Assembly (NCBI RefSeq): GCF_003014755.1
Contig: NZ_PYAW01000001.1
Span: 186,001-250,000, forward strand
Origin: Chitinophaga niastensis
GTDB taxonomy: Bacteria > Bacteroidota > Bacteroidia > Chitinophagales > Chitinophagaceae
DNA length: 64,000 bases
Reading direction: 5' to 3'
Of this stretch, positions 1 to 8,757 are shown piece after piece. Each line of letters starts with the position of its first letter. The first letter of the stretch is position 1. A program made the position numbers and the translations under genes. The notes beneath the pieces were generated by a model that did no database searches, had not been told where the DNA came from, and saw only the letters and a list, made by a program, of their open reading frames with translations.

Positions 1-440
1 TTTACCAACTGCCCGGATACGGGAGAGTATGTTTTACCTACACGCCCAAACAAGAGGCGGAGGTAATCATATATTTCCGTCATAGAGCCCACCGTAGACC
101 TCGGAGTACGGGTAATCACCTTTTGCTCTATAGCAATAGCCGGACAAATACCCTTAATGTAGTCCACATCCGGTTTGTTCATTCGCATGAGGAACTGACG
201 GGCATAGGAGCTCAAGCTCTCGGCATATCTGCGTTGTCCTTCTGCATACAAGGTATCCATTGTCAGCGAAGACTTTCCCGATCCGGAAACGCCTGTTACA
301 ACGACCAGTTTACTACGCGGTATGGATACACTCACATTCTTGAGATTATGTACCCTGGCTCCTTTTATAAAAATATAGTCCTGCGGGCTAACTTCCTGAG
401 GATCAATTATGCTTTCCTGTTTCTTTACTTTTGTTGCCAT
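1..440 (-). CDS. uvrA: UvrA, excinuclease ABC subunit A (partial, N-terminal part)
   Basis: N-terminal 146 codons of UvrA, the ATPase that finds bulky DNA lesions and loads UvrB in nucleotide excision repair. The rest lies beyond the left edge. The start codon is the complement of 438-440. A Lys-rich lead of about 20 residues precedes the ABC fold; the Walker A loop GVSGSGKSS falls at residues 50-58 and is followed by the family stretch [18 protein letters not shown] and by [16 protein letters not shown], all typical of UvrA. The gene is divergent from the sigma factor at 763, with 322 bp between them. Only the truncation by the window edge is unusual. Confidence 0.96.
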   Translation of the reverse strand, partial: MATKVKKQESIIDPQEVSPQDYIFIKGARVHNLKNVSVSIPRSKLVVVTGVSGSGKSSLTMDTLYAEGQRRYAESLSSYARQFLMRMNKPDVDYIKGICPAIAIEQKVITRTPRSTVGSMTEIYDYLRLLFGRVGKTYSPVSGQLV

Positions 441-762
441 GTCAGAACAAATTTAAGGGAAATGATGTTAGCTATCAGTGATTTAGTTCTGAAAAAATTA
501 AGCGTATATAACACGTTCGTTTTATCAGCTAAAAGTCAATACCTGAAAGCAAAAACGTCTGAAAACCACGGCTAACTTATTATTTGTTTAAATGAATAAA
601 TCTTCTATATTTGCATACGGGCCAGATCTATCTCGCTGGCATTTTCAACACTATCTCTAACACTAAACTGCTTATTATAGCTTAAACTCTACGTAATTAA
701 AACAACCAAACTGGCTGCAAAGTCTGTAATTTATTTACTAACCCGCCTAGTTGTAGAAGTTT
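441..762. other. Divergent intergenic region, uvrA / ECF sigma factor
   Basis: This 322-bp stretch separates two divergently transcribed genes. The right half holds a good Bacteroidota promoter (583-613) for the sigma factor. An open frame covering 123-575 runs antisense through uvrA and has no recognisable protein. I see no RNA gene or repeat here. Confidence 0.6.
583..613 (+). promoter_or_regulatory. Bacteroidota-type promoter for the ECF sigma factor
   Basis: A TTTG at 583-586 is followed after 19 bases by TATATTTG at 606-613, an exact match to the primary-sigma consensus described for Bacteroidota (TTTG, about 19 nt, TAnnTTTG). Transcription would begin near 620, leaving a leader of about 140 nt before the start codon at 763. 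The assignment rests on motif and spacing only. Confidence 0.6.
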
Positions 763-1344
763 ATGCAAATAATGTACAAATTGTGCGATGAGCAGTTAAT
801 TACCCTCTTTAAAAAGGGCCATTCTTCCGCGTTAGAAGAGTTGGTACACCGTCACAAAGACAAGGTGTTTACCTCTATCCTGCTCTTAGTCAAAGACTCT
901 TTTTTAGCAGAAGATATATTCCAGGATACTTTCATTAAAATTATTGACACCATCAGGGCTGGACGCTACACGGAAAAAGGAAAATTTTTACCGTGGGCCA
1001 TGCGTATAGCGCATAATCTGTGTGTGGATCATTTCCGCAAGATCAAGCGTACGCCAATGATCAGAACCGGTGATGATAAAGATATTTTTGATGTACTGGG
1101 ATTCAGTGATAGCTGTGCTGAAGAAAAAATGATTACACGCCAGAGCCATGACCGTGTTCGCAGAATGCTGGACATGTTACCGGAGGAACAACGTGAAGTA
1201 ATCATTCTTCGTCACTATGCAGAATTAAGTTTTAAAGAAATTGCAGATCTCACACAAGTGAGTATCAATACAGCATTAGGTCGGATGCGATATGGTCTGA
1301 TCAATCTCCGTAAAATGATGACGGAGAAACAAATCTGTCTATGA
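763..1344 (+). CDS. RNA polymerase sigma factor, ECF (sigma-70 family)
   Basis: A 193-residue sigma factor of the extracytoplasmic-function type. Region 2 spans about residues 20-90, with the core-binding/-10 helix around SFLAEDIFQDTFIKII. Region 4 is a helix-turn-helix at about 135-185 (LPEEQREVIILRHYAELSFKEIADL, then SINTALGRMRYGL). There is no region 3, as expected for ECF factors. An in-frame Met four codons downstream (772) is an equally good start. No anti-sigma gene is adjacent: the next gene is a convergent thiolase. The regulated genes cannot be told from the sequence; many Bacteroidota encode such stand-alone sigma factors. Confidence 0.9.
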   Translation: MQIMYKLCDEQLITLFKKGHSSALEELVHRHKDKVFTSILLLVKDSFLAEDIFQDTFIKIIDTIRAGRYTEKGKFLPWAMRIAHNLCVDHFRKIKRTPMIRTGDDKDIFDVLGFSDSCAEEKMITRQSHDRVRRMLDMLPEEQREVIILRHYAELSFKEIADLTQVSINTALGRMRYGLINLRKMMTEKQICL

Positions 1345-1371
1345 TGAACCCTTTTTTTTGCTTGCCAGCAA

Positions 1372-1402
1372 CGAGCGGCCGGATGTAATGTCCGACCGCT
1401 CG
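1372..1402. terminator. Hairpin between convergent sigma factor and thiolase genes
   Basis: A stem with arms of about 12 bp and one mismatch (CGAGCGGCCGGA pairing with TCCGACCGCTCG) and a 7-nt loop lies in the 84-bp gap between two convergent genes. The rightward flank is only mildly T-rich (TATTTTA), so this is a probable rather than a certain rightward terminator. Confidence 0.5.
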
Positions 1403-1428
1403 CTATTTTAGGCAAATCCTACTATCAT

Positions 1429-2628
1429 TTACAATCGTTCAAAGATCATTGCTGCTCCCTGTCCTACGCCTACACACATGGTAGCGAGGCCGTATTTAGC
1501 ATTGGGCCTGCGCTTCATTTCATGCAACAGGGTGGCTGTAATACGGGCACCACTACAACCCAGCGGATGACCAATAGCAATAGCCCCACCATTTACATTC
1601 ACGATATCAGGATTCAATGCCAGATCACGCATACAGGCGAGTGACTGAGAGGCAAATGCTTCATTCAGTTCTGCCAGGTGCAGTTGATCTGCTGTTAAGC
1701 CTGCACGTTGTAATGCCTTCCTGGAAGCCGGCACAGGACCAATACCCATAATAGAAGGATCTACTCCTGCTACCGCCATACTTTTTATCATGGCCAGTGG
1801 CTGCAGATTAAATTGCTTCAATGCTTTTTCAGATACTATCAATACCGCCGCAGCACCATCATTGATGCCGGAAGAGTTACCTGCCGTTACGCTGCCGTCT
1901 TTTGCAAAAGCAGGACGCAGCCCGGAGAGCTTTTCCAGCGTGGTTTCGCGGGGATGTTCATCTTTGGAGAATATTACCTGTTCTTCTTTATTGGGAGTGA
2001 TCTCTACCGGAATAATTTCATCCTGCCATTTACCAGCTTCAAATGCTTGTTTGTACTGGATCTGGCTACGCAGGGCAAAAAGATCCTGTTCTTCCCTGCC
2101 GATATTCCATTGTCTGGCAACATTTTCAGCGGTTTCTCCCATTGAATATGGATAATACATATCCGCCAATTTTTTATTGGTAAAACGCCACCCTATAGTG
2201 GAATCATACATTTCTGTTTTACGGCTGAAAGCACCATCTGATTTACCCATTACAAAAGGTGCGCGGGTCATACTTTCCACGCCACCGGCCAGGTATACAT
2301 CTCCTTCACCACACATTACCGCACGGGCAGCATCCATTATGGCCTGCATACCGGAAGCACATAAACGATTCACAGTATTACCTGCTACTGTTACCGGTAA
2401 ACCAGCCAGCAGCGCAGCCATACGTGCTACATCCCTGTTATCCTCGCCTGCCTGGTTAGCTGCTCCTGCAATCACATCTTCAATTACAGCAGGATCTAAC
2501 GAGGCATTCCTTTTTAATAATGCTTTAATCAGATGCGCCAGCATATCATCCGGACGAATGGAACTTAAAGCGCCACCATAACGGCCTATAGGCGTACGTA
2601 CCGCATCTACTATGTAAGCAACTTGCAT
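1429..2628 (-). CDS. Acetyl-CoA acyltransferase (thiolase), 3-oxoadipyl-CoA thiolase-like
   Basis: A 399-residue type I thiolase that cleaves a 3-oxoacyl-CoA with CoA to release acetyl-CoA. The nucleophilic Cys90 is in NRLCASGMQA, the catalytic His is in GHPLGCSGAR, and the second Cys is in MCVGVGQGA near the C terminus; the length is full. The block DSTIGWRFTNKK followed by MGETAENVA resembles the PcaF/PaaJ branch (3-oxoadipyl-CoA thiolase) more than FadA. No other aromatic-degradation or beta-oxidation gene is adjacent, so the physiological substrate stays open and no symbol is given. The gene stands alone, convergent with the sigma factor. Confidence 0.92.
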   Translation of the reverse strand: MQVAYIVDAVRTPIGRYGGALSSIRPDDMLAHLIKALLKRNASLDPAVIEDVIAGAANQAGEDNRDVARMAALLAGLPVTVAGNTVNRLCASGMQAIMDAARAVMCGEGDVYLAGGVESMTRAPFVMGKSDGAFSRKTEMYDSTIGWRFTNKKLADMYYPYSMGETAENVARQWNIGREEQDLFALRSQIQYKQAFEAGKWQDEIIPVEITPNKEEQVIFSKDEHPRETTLEKLSGLRPAFAKDGSVTAGNSSGINDGAAAVLIVSEKALKQFNLQPLAMIKSMAVAGVDPSIMGIGPVPASRKALQRAGLTADQLHLAELNEAFASQSLACMRDLALNPDIVNVNGGAIAIGHPLGCSGARITATLLHEMKRRPNAKYGLATMCVGVGQGAAMIFERL

Positions 2629-2756
2629 GTCGGTGTTTTAGTTTATATGCAAATAAAACACATCCCTATAACTCAGCCAACAAAACATCTTTTGTGATAA
2701 ATAAACGACATAAACCGCCAGATATTAACTCATTACCACCTATTGCTAATTGCTGC

Positions 2757-2786
2757 TTTGCTGAAAAGCACAGTTAATTAGCTTTG
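2757..2786 (+). promoter_or_regulatory. Promoter candidate for the M23/tandem-repeat protein
   Basis: TTTG at 2757-2760 is followed after 18 bases by TAGCTTTG at 2779-2786, which fits the Bacteroidota -33/-7 pattern. It lies about 40 nt before the start codon at 2825. Motif evidence only. Confidence 0.5.
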
Positions 2787-2824
2787 CCCACGATTGTTTT
2801 AACTTTTAACAAAATAGCCCCAAA

Positions 2825-4756
2825 ATGAAAAATGTATGTAGCATCCTGTTGCTATCGGCGTGCCTGCTCAGCATCTCCACTGTTACGAAGGCACAACAGC
2901 CGGCAGGAGAAAATGAAGCAAACCTTTCTGAATTACTGTACAGACCTATTAAACCTACGGCTAAAGTAATGGAAGGTAACGAGCCCTCTCAGCAAAAACT
3001 ACCGTCAGGCCGTACATCTGCCCCAATGAATATTACGCGCCTGGTGGCAGCCCCCAAATGGAATCGTGCCGTCACTGGTAACGCACAGCTGATCAGCATC
3101 GATAACGGGCTGTTAATGCGGGACAAAGTAACGGTCATGAAAGGCAATATGACCGCTTTCTGCACTACACCAACCGTTACCATCGGTTGTTGTGGTTATA
3201 GTATCAAAGATGAGGTAGCAAATAAAAATCTTTTTTATGCCTCTCCTGCATCCATATTCAATAATGAAGCGGATGCCAGAACGTATGCGGAGAGCCTGTC
3301 TCCAAAGCTTCCCTTTTATCTTCCATATACTAACAGCAAAGTTTTTCCTTCGGGAGGCTGGATTTATAGTGGCGGTAGCGGACATGGCTCCATAGACTTT
3401 CTCAAAACAGCCGATGCCTACGGCGCAGGTATAGATCCCACTTTTGGTGTGTATGCTTCCGCTCCCGGTAAAGTAGTAACTGCCATGTGGGACCAGTTCT
3501 TCGGCAATGTGGTGATCATTGAGCATACTGCTGCAGATGGCACCCAATACCGCACAGGATACTTTCATCTGCGTGGCGGATTTGATCATGATTTGCAGAA
3601 CGCAAAAAATATCACGGTGGCAGATCCTAATAATAAAGATGCACGGGATACCAAGTATAAAAAATTCGCCAACCTGCCCAACCCCTCCAAACTATTGTGG
3701 GGCACCAATGACCAGCAGCTGAAAGTAAAAGCCGGAGACCAGGTGTATGCCGGTCAGCAGATAGCCTGGAGTGGCAACACCGGCTTTGGTGGCGCAGGAT
3801 GGGGCCTCAACCAGGATGGCACCCCCATAGACCCCAATACCGGCAACAATCATCTTCATTTTATGTTGTGGATAACAAGTCCCAATCCAGCCACCGGTGT
3901 AAACTGGATGGAAGTAGATGCTTACGGTGTATATGCTACAGCAGATAACAGCAGCTGTTACGAAGTGGGTGCTGTCAGTCCTTTTAATCGTTTTTTTGCC
4001 CCCTTCTATCCTTCTTTTCATAATGTGCCGGTTGAGTATATAACCCGCTACTGGGGCTATTATACAGGTATGGGTATGGCATTGCAAACACTGAGTGTAC
4101 ATAAATCCGGTAATCAATATCTGGCTTCCGGATCTTTTCAATACGGGCTGTCTTCTCAGTGGTATTGCCGCATTAATATGAGCTCCGCGCAATACCAGCA
4201 ATACTTTGATGAGTATTATGCCAAGGGCTACATTCCCCGCCAGATAGCAGTTACAAATGATAATTCCGGCAATCCGCTGTTCACCGTTATATGGAAACAA
4301 AGAGGCAATGAAAATTTCACCGCCATACACAATGCCACAGATGATGTATGGAATGCTAAATGGAAAACATGTGTAGATCAGCAAAAGATGCGGGTAACAG
4401 AGCATGTGGTATATTATGCAGGCGGCAAGCGCTACCATGCAGGTGTCTTCGGGAGCAATAATCCTGGTGGCTTTTATATGTATTATGGCATGAATACCAA
4501 CGACTTTACCAAAAAATTTGATGAGCTAAACAAAGCCGGCCTGATGACTGTGAATGTGAACATAGAGGAAAATGGCAGTCAGAATAATGTAGGTGGCCTC
4601 TGGTGGCCGCGGAACAAAGCATATTATTCTTATATGAACATGACTCCGGCCGATTACCAGACCAAATTCCAGGACTTAAATGCCCAGGGATACCAGTTGT
4701 ATCGCATTCAGGGATATGATAATTCGTCCCGGTTTGCTGCCATTTGGATGAAATAG
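2825..4756 (+). CDS. Secreted M23 (LytM) peptidase fused to C-terminal tandem repeats
   Basis: A 643-residue exported protein. Residues 1-24 form a signal peptide ending at TKAQ. The central domain (about 170-360) is an M23/LytM metallopeptidase with intact zinc ligands: His187 and Asp191 in GHGSIDF and His343/His345 in NNHLHFML, plus YFHLRGG. Family members cut peptidoglycan cross-links or glycine-rich peptides. From about residue 395 to the end the protein carries roughly three copies of a 50-75 residue repeat with the pattern YxxYFDEYYAKGY..., FTKKFDELNKAGL... and YQTKFQDLNAQGY..., each ending near an I/L-W motif. I read these as the bacterial tandem repeat domain found in polyglycine-hydrolase-like and beta-lactamase-like secreted proteins. 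The gene stands alone with its own promoter and terminator. Substrate is unknown. Confidence 0.85.
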   Translation: MKNVCSILLLSACLLSISTVTKAQQPAGENEANLSELLYRPIKPTAKVMEGNEPSQQKLPSGRTSAPMNITRLVAAPKWNRAVTGNAQLISIDNGLLMRDKVTVMKGNMTAFCTTPTVTIGCCGYSIKDEVANKNLFYASPASIFNNEADARTYAESLSPKLPFYLPYTNSKVFPSGGWIYSGGSGHGSIDFLKTADAYGAGIDPTFGVYASAPGKVVTAMWDQFFGNVVIIEHTAADGTQYRTGYFHLRGGFDHDLQNAKNITVADPNNKDARDTKYKKFANLPNPSKLLWGTNDQQLKVKAGDQVYAGQQIAWSGNTGFGGAGWGLNQDGTPIDPNTGNNHLHFMLWITSPNPATGVNWMEVDAYGVYATADNSSCYEVGAVSPFNRFFAPFYPSFHNVPVEYITRYWGYYTGMGMALQTLSVHKSGNQYLASGSFQYGLSSQWYCRINMSSAQYQQYFDEYYAKGYIPRQIAVTNDNSGNPLFTVIWKQRGNENFTAIHNATDDVWNAKWKTCVDQQKMRVTEHVVYYAGGKRYHAGVFGSNNPGGFYMYYGMNTNDFTKKFDELNKAGLMTVNVNIEENGSQNNVGGLWWPRNKAYYSYMNMTPADYQTKFQDLNAQGYQLYRIQGYDNSSRFAAIWMK

Positions 4757-4777
4757 ACCGAATACCCTTCATAAGTG

Positions 4778-4803
4778 TGCCACGGCCCGGAATGGCCGTG
4801 GCA
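4778..4803 (+). terminator. Rho-independent terminator after the M23/tandem-repeat gene
   Basis: A perfect 10-bp stem (TGCCACGGCC with GGCCGTGGCA) and a 6-nt loop is followed by ATTGCTTTTAA. It lies 22 bp after the stop codon. Confidence 0.7.
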
Positions 4804-4821
4804 TTGCTTTTAACAGGCCAT

Positions 4822-4852
4822 TCTGTCAGTAACTCAATATTACGTATCTTTG
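4822..4852 (+). promoter_or_regulatory. Promoter candidate for the rlmN-rluB-RluA-type run
   Basis: TATCTTTG at 4845-4852 matches the Bacteroidota -7 consensus TAnnTTTG exactly; TCTG at 4822-4825, 19 bases upstream, is a one-mismatch -33 element. The rlmN start codon is at 4906. Confidence 0.5.
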
Positions 4853-4905
4853 CCGTTACTTTTCGACTGCCGTAAGGCAGCCATTTGCTTAATTAATGGT
4901 CAATA

Positions 4906-5949
4906 ATGAAGTCTGACAACAAAAACATCCGGCATTTAAGTTTACCGGCATTACAGGAATATTTTGGTTCAATAGGTGAAAAACCTTTCCGCGCAAAGCA
5001 GGTATACGAGTGGCTATGGCTGCGTCACGCCAATAGCTTTGAAGCGATGACCAATCTCTCCAAAGAATTACGGCAAAAACTGGAGGAACATTTTTCCCTG
5101 CCAGCCGTAAAAATAGATACCGTACAGCAAAGTACGGATGGCACCATTAAAAGCAGGTTCCGTTTACACGATAATCATCTCGTAGAAGGCGTACTAATCC
5201 CTACTGATAGCAGACAAACAGCCTGTGTATCCTCACAGGTGGGCTGTAGCCTGAGTTGCAAGTTTTGTGCTACCGGCTACATGGAACGCAAACGTAATCT
5301 CGATTACGACGAAATCTATGATGAAGTGGCGCTGATCAATCAGCAAGCCCTGGAAACATCCGGCAAAAAGCTCAGTAACATTGTATTTATGGGAATGGGC
5401 GAACCATTGCTCAACTACAAGAATGTGTTACAGGCTATTGAGCGCATCACCGCTCCTGATGGTCTTGCGATGTCTCCCAAACGTATTACAGTTTCTACTG
5501 CCGGCGTAGCAAAGATGATCCGGCAGCTGGGCGACGACAAAGTACGTTTTAACCTGGCGCTGTCTTTACATGCCGCCAATGATAAAAAACGCAGCGAAAT
5601 TATGCCTATCAACGATTCCAACAATCTGACGGAATTGATAGCTGCGCTGAACTACTTCTATAAAGCTACACAGAACGAAATTTCCTTCGAATATATCCTC
5701 TTCAAAGATTTTAACGACTCAAAAGAAGATGCTGATGAGTTGATTAAGATATATCGTCAGGTACCGGCAGACCTGGTAAACATTATCGAATACAACCCTA
5801 TCGATATGGCCCGGTTCCAGAAACCAGATGCGAAAACAGCAGAAGAGTTTATGGAATATCTTTCCAAAAACCGGGTGAATGCAAGGCTGCGCCGCAGTCG
5901 TGGTAAGGATATTGACGCAGCATGTGGACAACTGGCCAATAAAGGCTAA
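4906..5949 (+). CDS. rlmN: Dual-specificity RNA methyltransferase RlmN
   Basis: A 347-residue radical-SAM methylase that makes 2-methyladenosine at A2503 of 23S rRNA (and A37 of some tRNAs in species studied). The [4Fe-4S] cluster motif CxxxCxxC is Cys114, Cys118 and Cys121 in GCSLSCKFCATGYM. The C-terminal Cys340 in DAACGQLA corresponds to the cysteine that resolves the methyl-RNA intermediate, and the helper segment GMGEPLLNYKNV is present. It is the first gene of a three-gene run of RNA-modifying enzymes on the plus strand, 60 bp before the next gene. Confidence 0.97.
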   Translation: MKSDNKNIRHLSLPALQEYFGSIGEKPFRAKQVYEWLWLRHANSFEAMTNLSKELRQKLEEHFSLPAVKIDTVQQSTDGTIKSRFRLHDNHLVEGVLIPTDSRQTACVSSQVGCSLSCKFCATGYMERKRNLDYDEIYDEVALINQQALETSGKKLSNIVFMGMGEPLLNYKNVLQAIERITAPDGLAMSPKRITVSTAGVAKMIRQLGDDKVRFNLALSLHAANDKKRSEIMPINDSNNLTELIAALNYFYKATQNEISFEYILFKDFNDSKEDADELIKIYRQVPADLVNIIEYNPIDMARFQKPDAKTAEEFMEYLSKNRVNARLRRSRGKDIDAACGQLANKG

Positions 5950-6009
5950 TCATTAAAAAATAATATTTCTATTGGTCATGCACGCATGATCATCAATCAA
6001 TAATAATTT

Positions 6010-7854
6010 ATGAAGAAAAAACAACCTGCTAAAAAAGGGTCTCGTCCTTTCAAAGAAAATAAATTCGGGAAAAGCGACAAACCAGCAGGCAACCGCAACC
6101 GCTCTTCCGCTGACGGCGAAAGGCCAGGAAGAGCATCTGCAAAAGATAATCGCACCGGAGATGACAGACCATCTTCCCGCAAACCCCGCTTTGATGGCGA
6201 GAGAACGGGTGATGATAAACCATCTTTCCGTAAACGCACCTTTGGTGGTGATGATAAACCGGAACGTAAACGCAGTTTTGGTACCGACAGAAACAGCGAT
6301 GATAAAGCGGAACGCAAACGCAGTTTCGGCGATGATGATAAACCAGAACGCAAACGCACTTTTGGTGCCGACAGAAACAATGATGATAAGCCTGCCTTCC
6401 GTAAACGCAGCTTTGGTGCTGATGGTAAACCGGAACGTAAACGTGGATCGGGCACTGATAACTTAGGCAACGATAAACCGGTACGTGCTAAACGTACTTT
6501 TGGCGGCGACAAAAATAGCGATGATAAACCGGAACGCAAACGCAGCTTCGGTGGTGAGGTAAAACCAGCACACAAACGCTCTTTTGGCGGTGACAGAAAC
6601 GCAGACAGAAACAGTGATGATAAACCCGCTTTCCGTAAGCGTAGTTTTGGTGGTGATGATAAGCCGGAACGTAAACGTTCTTTTGGTGCCGACAGGAACA
6701 GTGATGATAAGCCCGGCTTCCGTAAACGCAGCACAGGCAACGACAGCCGCGGTGAGGATAAACCAGATGGCAAACGTGCTTTCAGCGCATTCAGAAGAGA
6801 TGGAGAACGCCCTGAACGTACACGCAGCTTCGATAAAGAAGACAATGGTGGCGAAAAAGCTCCGCGTAAACGCACCTTTGGTGGCGACAGAAAAGGACCC
6901 GGTAAAAAAAGCGACGACAACAGCGCATTTCACTTCCACGGAGAAGGCCGTAAAGGCGACAAGTCCGCTCAAAGAGATACTCCCAGCGGCTTTAACCGTA
7001 AGAAATTCTTTGACAAAACCAACGAACGTTTTGCTGATAAACAAGACAGGAAAAAAGGTGGTAAAACCAGAGATACTAACGACAACGAACACACGAACAA
7101 TAAAGAATCCAAAGAAAGCATTTTTGGCCCCGGTGAAATGCCGCTGAACAAATATGTGGCTCATTGCGGACTTTGCTCACGCAGAAAAGCGGTAGACCTT
7201 ATCAAGGAAGGTAAAGTAACCGTGAATGGTAAAGTGGTAACCGAACCGGCTACCAAAGTTACCGGCGATGACGTGGTGACCATGCATGAAAAAAAAATTA
7301 ATCTAACTAAAAACCTGGTTTATATCCTGCTCAACAAACCTAAAGGATACATCACTACTACCGATGATCCTGAAGGCCGCAAAACCGTAATGGACCTGAT
7401 TCAGGACGCTACTACGGAAAATGAAAGGGTATATCCTGTTGGACGTCTGGATCGTAATACATCCGGCTTGTTGTTGCTGACCAATGATGGTGAACTTGCA
7501 CAACACCTGTCGCATCCTAAACACAAATGCAAAAAGATCTACCAGGTAGAATTGGATAAACCACTTACCAAAGGTGATTTTGAGAAGATAGTAGAAGGTG
7601 TTACACTGGAAGATGGTGTTGCTTTTGTAGATGCGCTGGGATATGTAGATCCTAAAGATAAAAAACAGGTAGGTATCGAAATTCACAGTGGAAAGAACCG
7701 CATTGTACGTCGCATTTTTGAACACCTGGAGTATACGGTAGAAAAACTGGATCGTGTAATGTATGCAGGTCTTACCAAAAAAACGCTGAATCGTGGCCAA
7801 TGGCGCTTTCTCAGCGAAAAAGAGGTCATCCTGCTGAAACATTTTAAAAAATAA
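6010..7854 (+). CDS. rluB: Pseudouridine synthase RluB/RsuA family with a long charged N-terminal tail
   Basis: A 614-residue protein made of two parts. Residues 1-376 are a low-complexity tail of about 14 imperfect repeats of the type DDKPERKRSFGADRNS, rich in Lys, Arg, Asp and Gly and almost certainly disordered. Residues 377-614 are a complete RsuA/RluB/RluE enzyme: an S4 RNA-binding domain starting at MPLNKYVAHCGLCSRRKA and a catalytic domain with Asp481 in VGRLDRNTSGLLLL. The enzyme isomerises a uridine in rRNA (RluB: position 2605 of 23S rRNA in E. coli). The tail probably increases affinity for rRNA or precursor ribosomes (inference). The long opposite-strand open frame over 5997-6920 results from the repeat codons. 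Confidence 0.88.
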   Translation: MKKKQPAKKGSRPFKENKFGKSDKPAGNRNRSSADGERPGRASAKDNRTGDDRPSSRKPRFDGERTGDDKPSFRKRTFGGDDKPERKRSFGTDRNSDDKAERKRSFGDDDKPERKRTFGADRNNDDKPAFRKRSFGADGKPERKRGSGTDNLGNDKPVRAKRTFGGDKNSDDKPERKRSFGGEVKPAHKRSFGGDRNADRNSDDKPAFRKRSFGGDDKPERKRSFGADRNSDDKPGFRKRSTGNDSRGEDKPDGKRAFSAFRRDGERPERTRSFDKEDNGGEKAPRKRTFGGDRKGPGKKSDDNSAFHFHGEGRKGDKSAQRDTPSGFNRKKFFDKTNERFADKQDRKKGGKTRDTNDNEHTNNKESKESIFGPGEMPLNKYVAHCGLCSRRKAVDLIKEGKVTVNGKVVTEPATKVTGDDVVTMHEKKINLTKNLVYILLNKPKGYITTTDDPEGRKTVMDLIQDATTENERVYPVGRLDRNTSGLLLLTNDGELAQHLSHPKHKCKKIYQVELDKPLTKGDFEKIVEGVTLEDGVAFVDALGYVDPKDKKQVGIEIHSGKNRIVRRIFEHLEYTVEKLDRVMYAGLTKKTLNRGQWRFLSEKEVILLKHFKK

Positions 7855-7869
7855 CTGCCGAATAACCTG

Positions 7870-8592
7870 ATGCGATTAGTAGATCATATTTTACTCGAAA
7901 CGCCTGATTTTGTTGTGATCAACAAACCTTCGGGAATGCTGACCCTGCCCGACCGTCATGATAATGAGTTAGCCTCGCTGAACGCTATTATGAAAAAGGC
8001 ATATGGGGAAATTTTCACGGTTCACAGACTGGATCGTGAAACCAGTGGCATTATCCTGTTTGCACGCAATGAAGCAGCTCATAAATATTTCTCGCAGCTT
8101 TTTGAAAGCAGAGATGTAAAAAAATATTACCTCGGCCTCGTAAGTGGTCAGCCGATGCCTAAACAAGGCAATGTCAGCGAAGGTATCATGGAACATCCGG
8201 TGCAAAAAGGAAAGATGGTGACTAACCGTAAAGGCAAGCCATCCTCCACAGATTACGAAGTACTGGAAGAATTTGGTTTATATAGTTTAGTAAGGATGCA
8301 GATCCATACCGGCCGTACACACCAGATCAGGGTACATATGAAATTTCTGGGCCACCCGATTGCAGTAGATGAGTTGTATGGTAGTGCTCAACCGGTCATG
8401 TTATCTTCTATTAAAAAGAAATTCAAGCTGGGAAAGCACACGGAAGAAGAACGTCCGATGCTTAGCAGATTGGCATTGCATGCCGCCATGCTGGTATTTA
8501 AAGACCAAAGCGGACAAGAGCATACAATAGAAGCTCCACTACCAAAAGATATGAGCGCGTTGCTGACGCAGTTAAGAAAGCACCGCGGATAG
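7870..8592 (+). CDS. RluA-family RNA pseudouridine synthase
   Basis: A 240-residue pseudouridine synthase without an S4 domain. The catalytic Asp55 is in VHRLDRETSG, followed by the second family block HTGRTHQIRVHMKFLGHPI near residues 145-165. It begins 15 bp after the rluB stop and is probably co-transcribed with rlmN and rluB. The target uridine (23S rRNA or tRNA) cannot be read from the sequence; short forms like this include RluA and TruC. Confidence 0.92.
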   Translation: MRLVDHILLETPDFVVINKPSGMLTLPDRHDNELASLNAIMKKAYGEIFTVHRLDRETSGIILFARNEAAHKYFSQLFESRDVKKYYLGLVSGQPMPKQGNVSEGIMEHPVQKGKMVTNRKGKPSSTDYEVLEEFGLYSLVRMQIHTGRTHQIRVHMKFLGHPIAVDELYGSAQPVMLSSIKKKFKLGKHTEEERPMLSRLALHAAMLVFKDQSGQEHTIEAPLPKDMSALLTQLRKHRG

Positions 8593-8623
8593 GCAGCCAG
8601 CTGCCAGCGATTATCTTACACAG

Positions 8624-8757
8624 GATTAGGCTGATTTTCATGATTATGCTGATTCTCCAGTGTTATGTCAGATGATTCTCCTGCATTTTGTTATAAAATA
8701 TAAAGCGAAGATTAAAGCGAGATTACCCGTTTTGATCTTCGCTTTTTATGAATCAGG
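8624..8757. repeat. Eroded modular hairpin element (GATT-unit arm, AGCGAAGAT core)
   Basis: Left part: GATTAGGCT, GATTTTCAT, GATTATGCT and GATTCTCC units in a row. Core at 8702-8745: AAAGCGAAGAT pairs with ATCTTCGCTTT. The right arm is only a trace (ATGAATCAGG). Units and core match the complete element at 37601-37792, so I read this as a decayed copy. It lies downstream of the rightward RluA-type gene and against the end of the leftward remnant gene at 8753. Confidence 0.6.

Noticed and set aside
123..575. 150-codon rightward frame at the left edge
   Set aside because: It covers the UvrA start on the opposite strand; UvrA has Walker A and family motifs, this frame has none.
3692..4438. 248-codon leftward frame
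   Set aside because: It is antisense to the well supported M23/tandem-repeat protein and encodes no recognisable family.
5997..6920. Long leftward reading frame of 307 codons, Leu/Ser/Pro/Arg-rich
   Set aside because: It is antisense to the repeated tail of the rluB-type gene; repeated codons keep the opposite frames open. The real enzyme domain continues in the same sense frame downstream.
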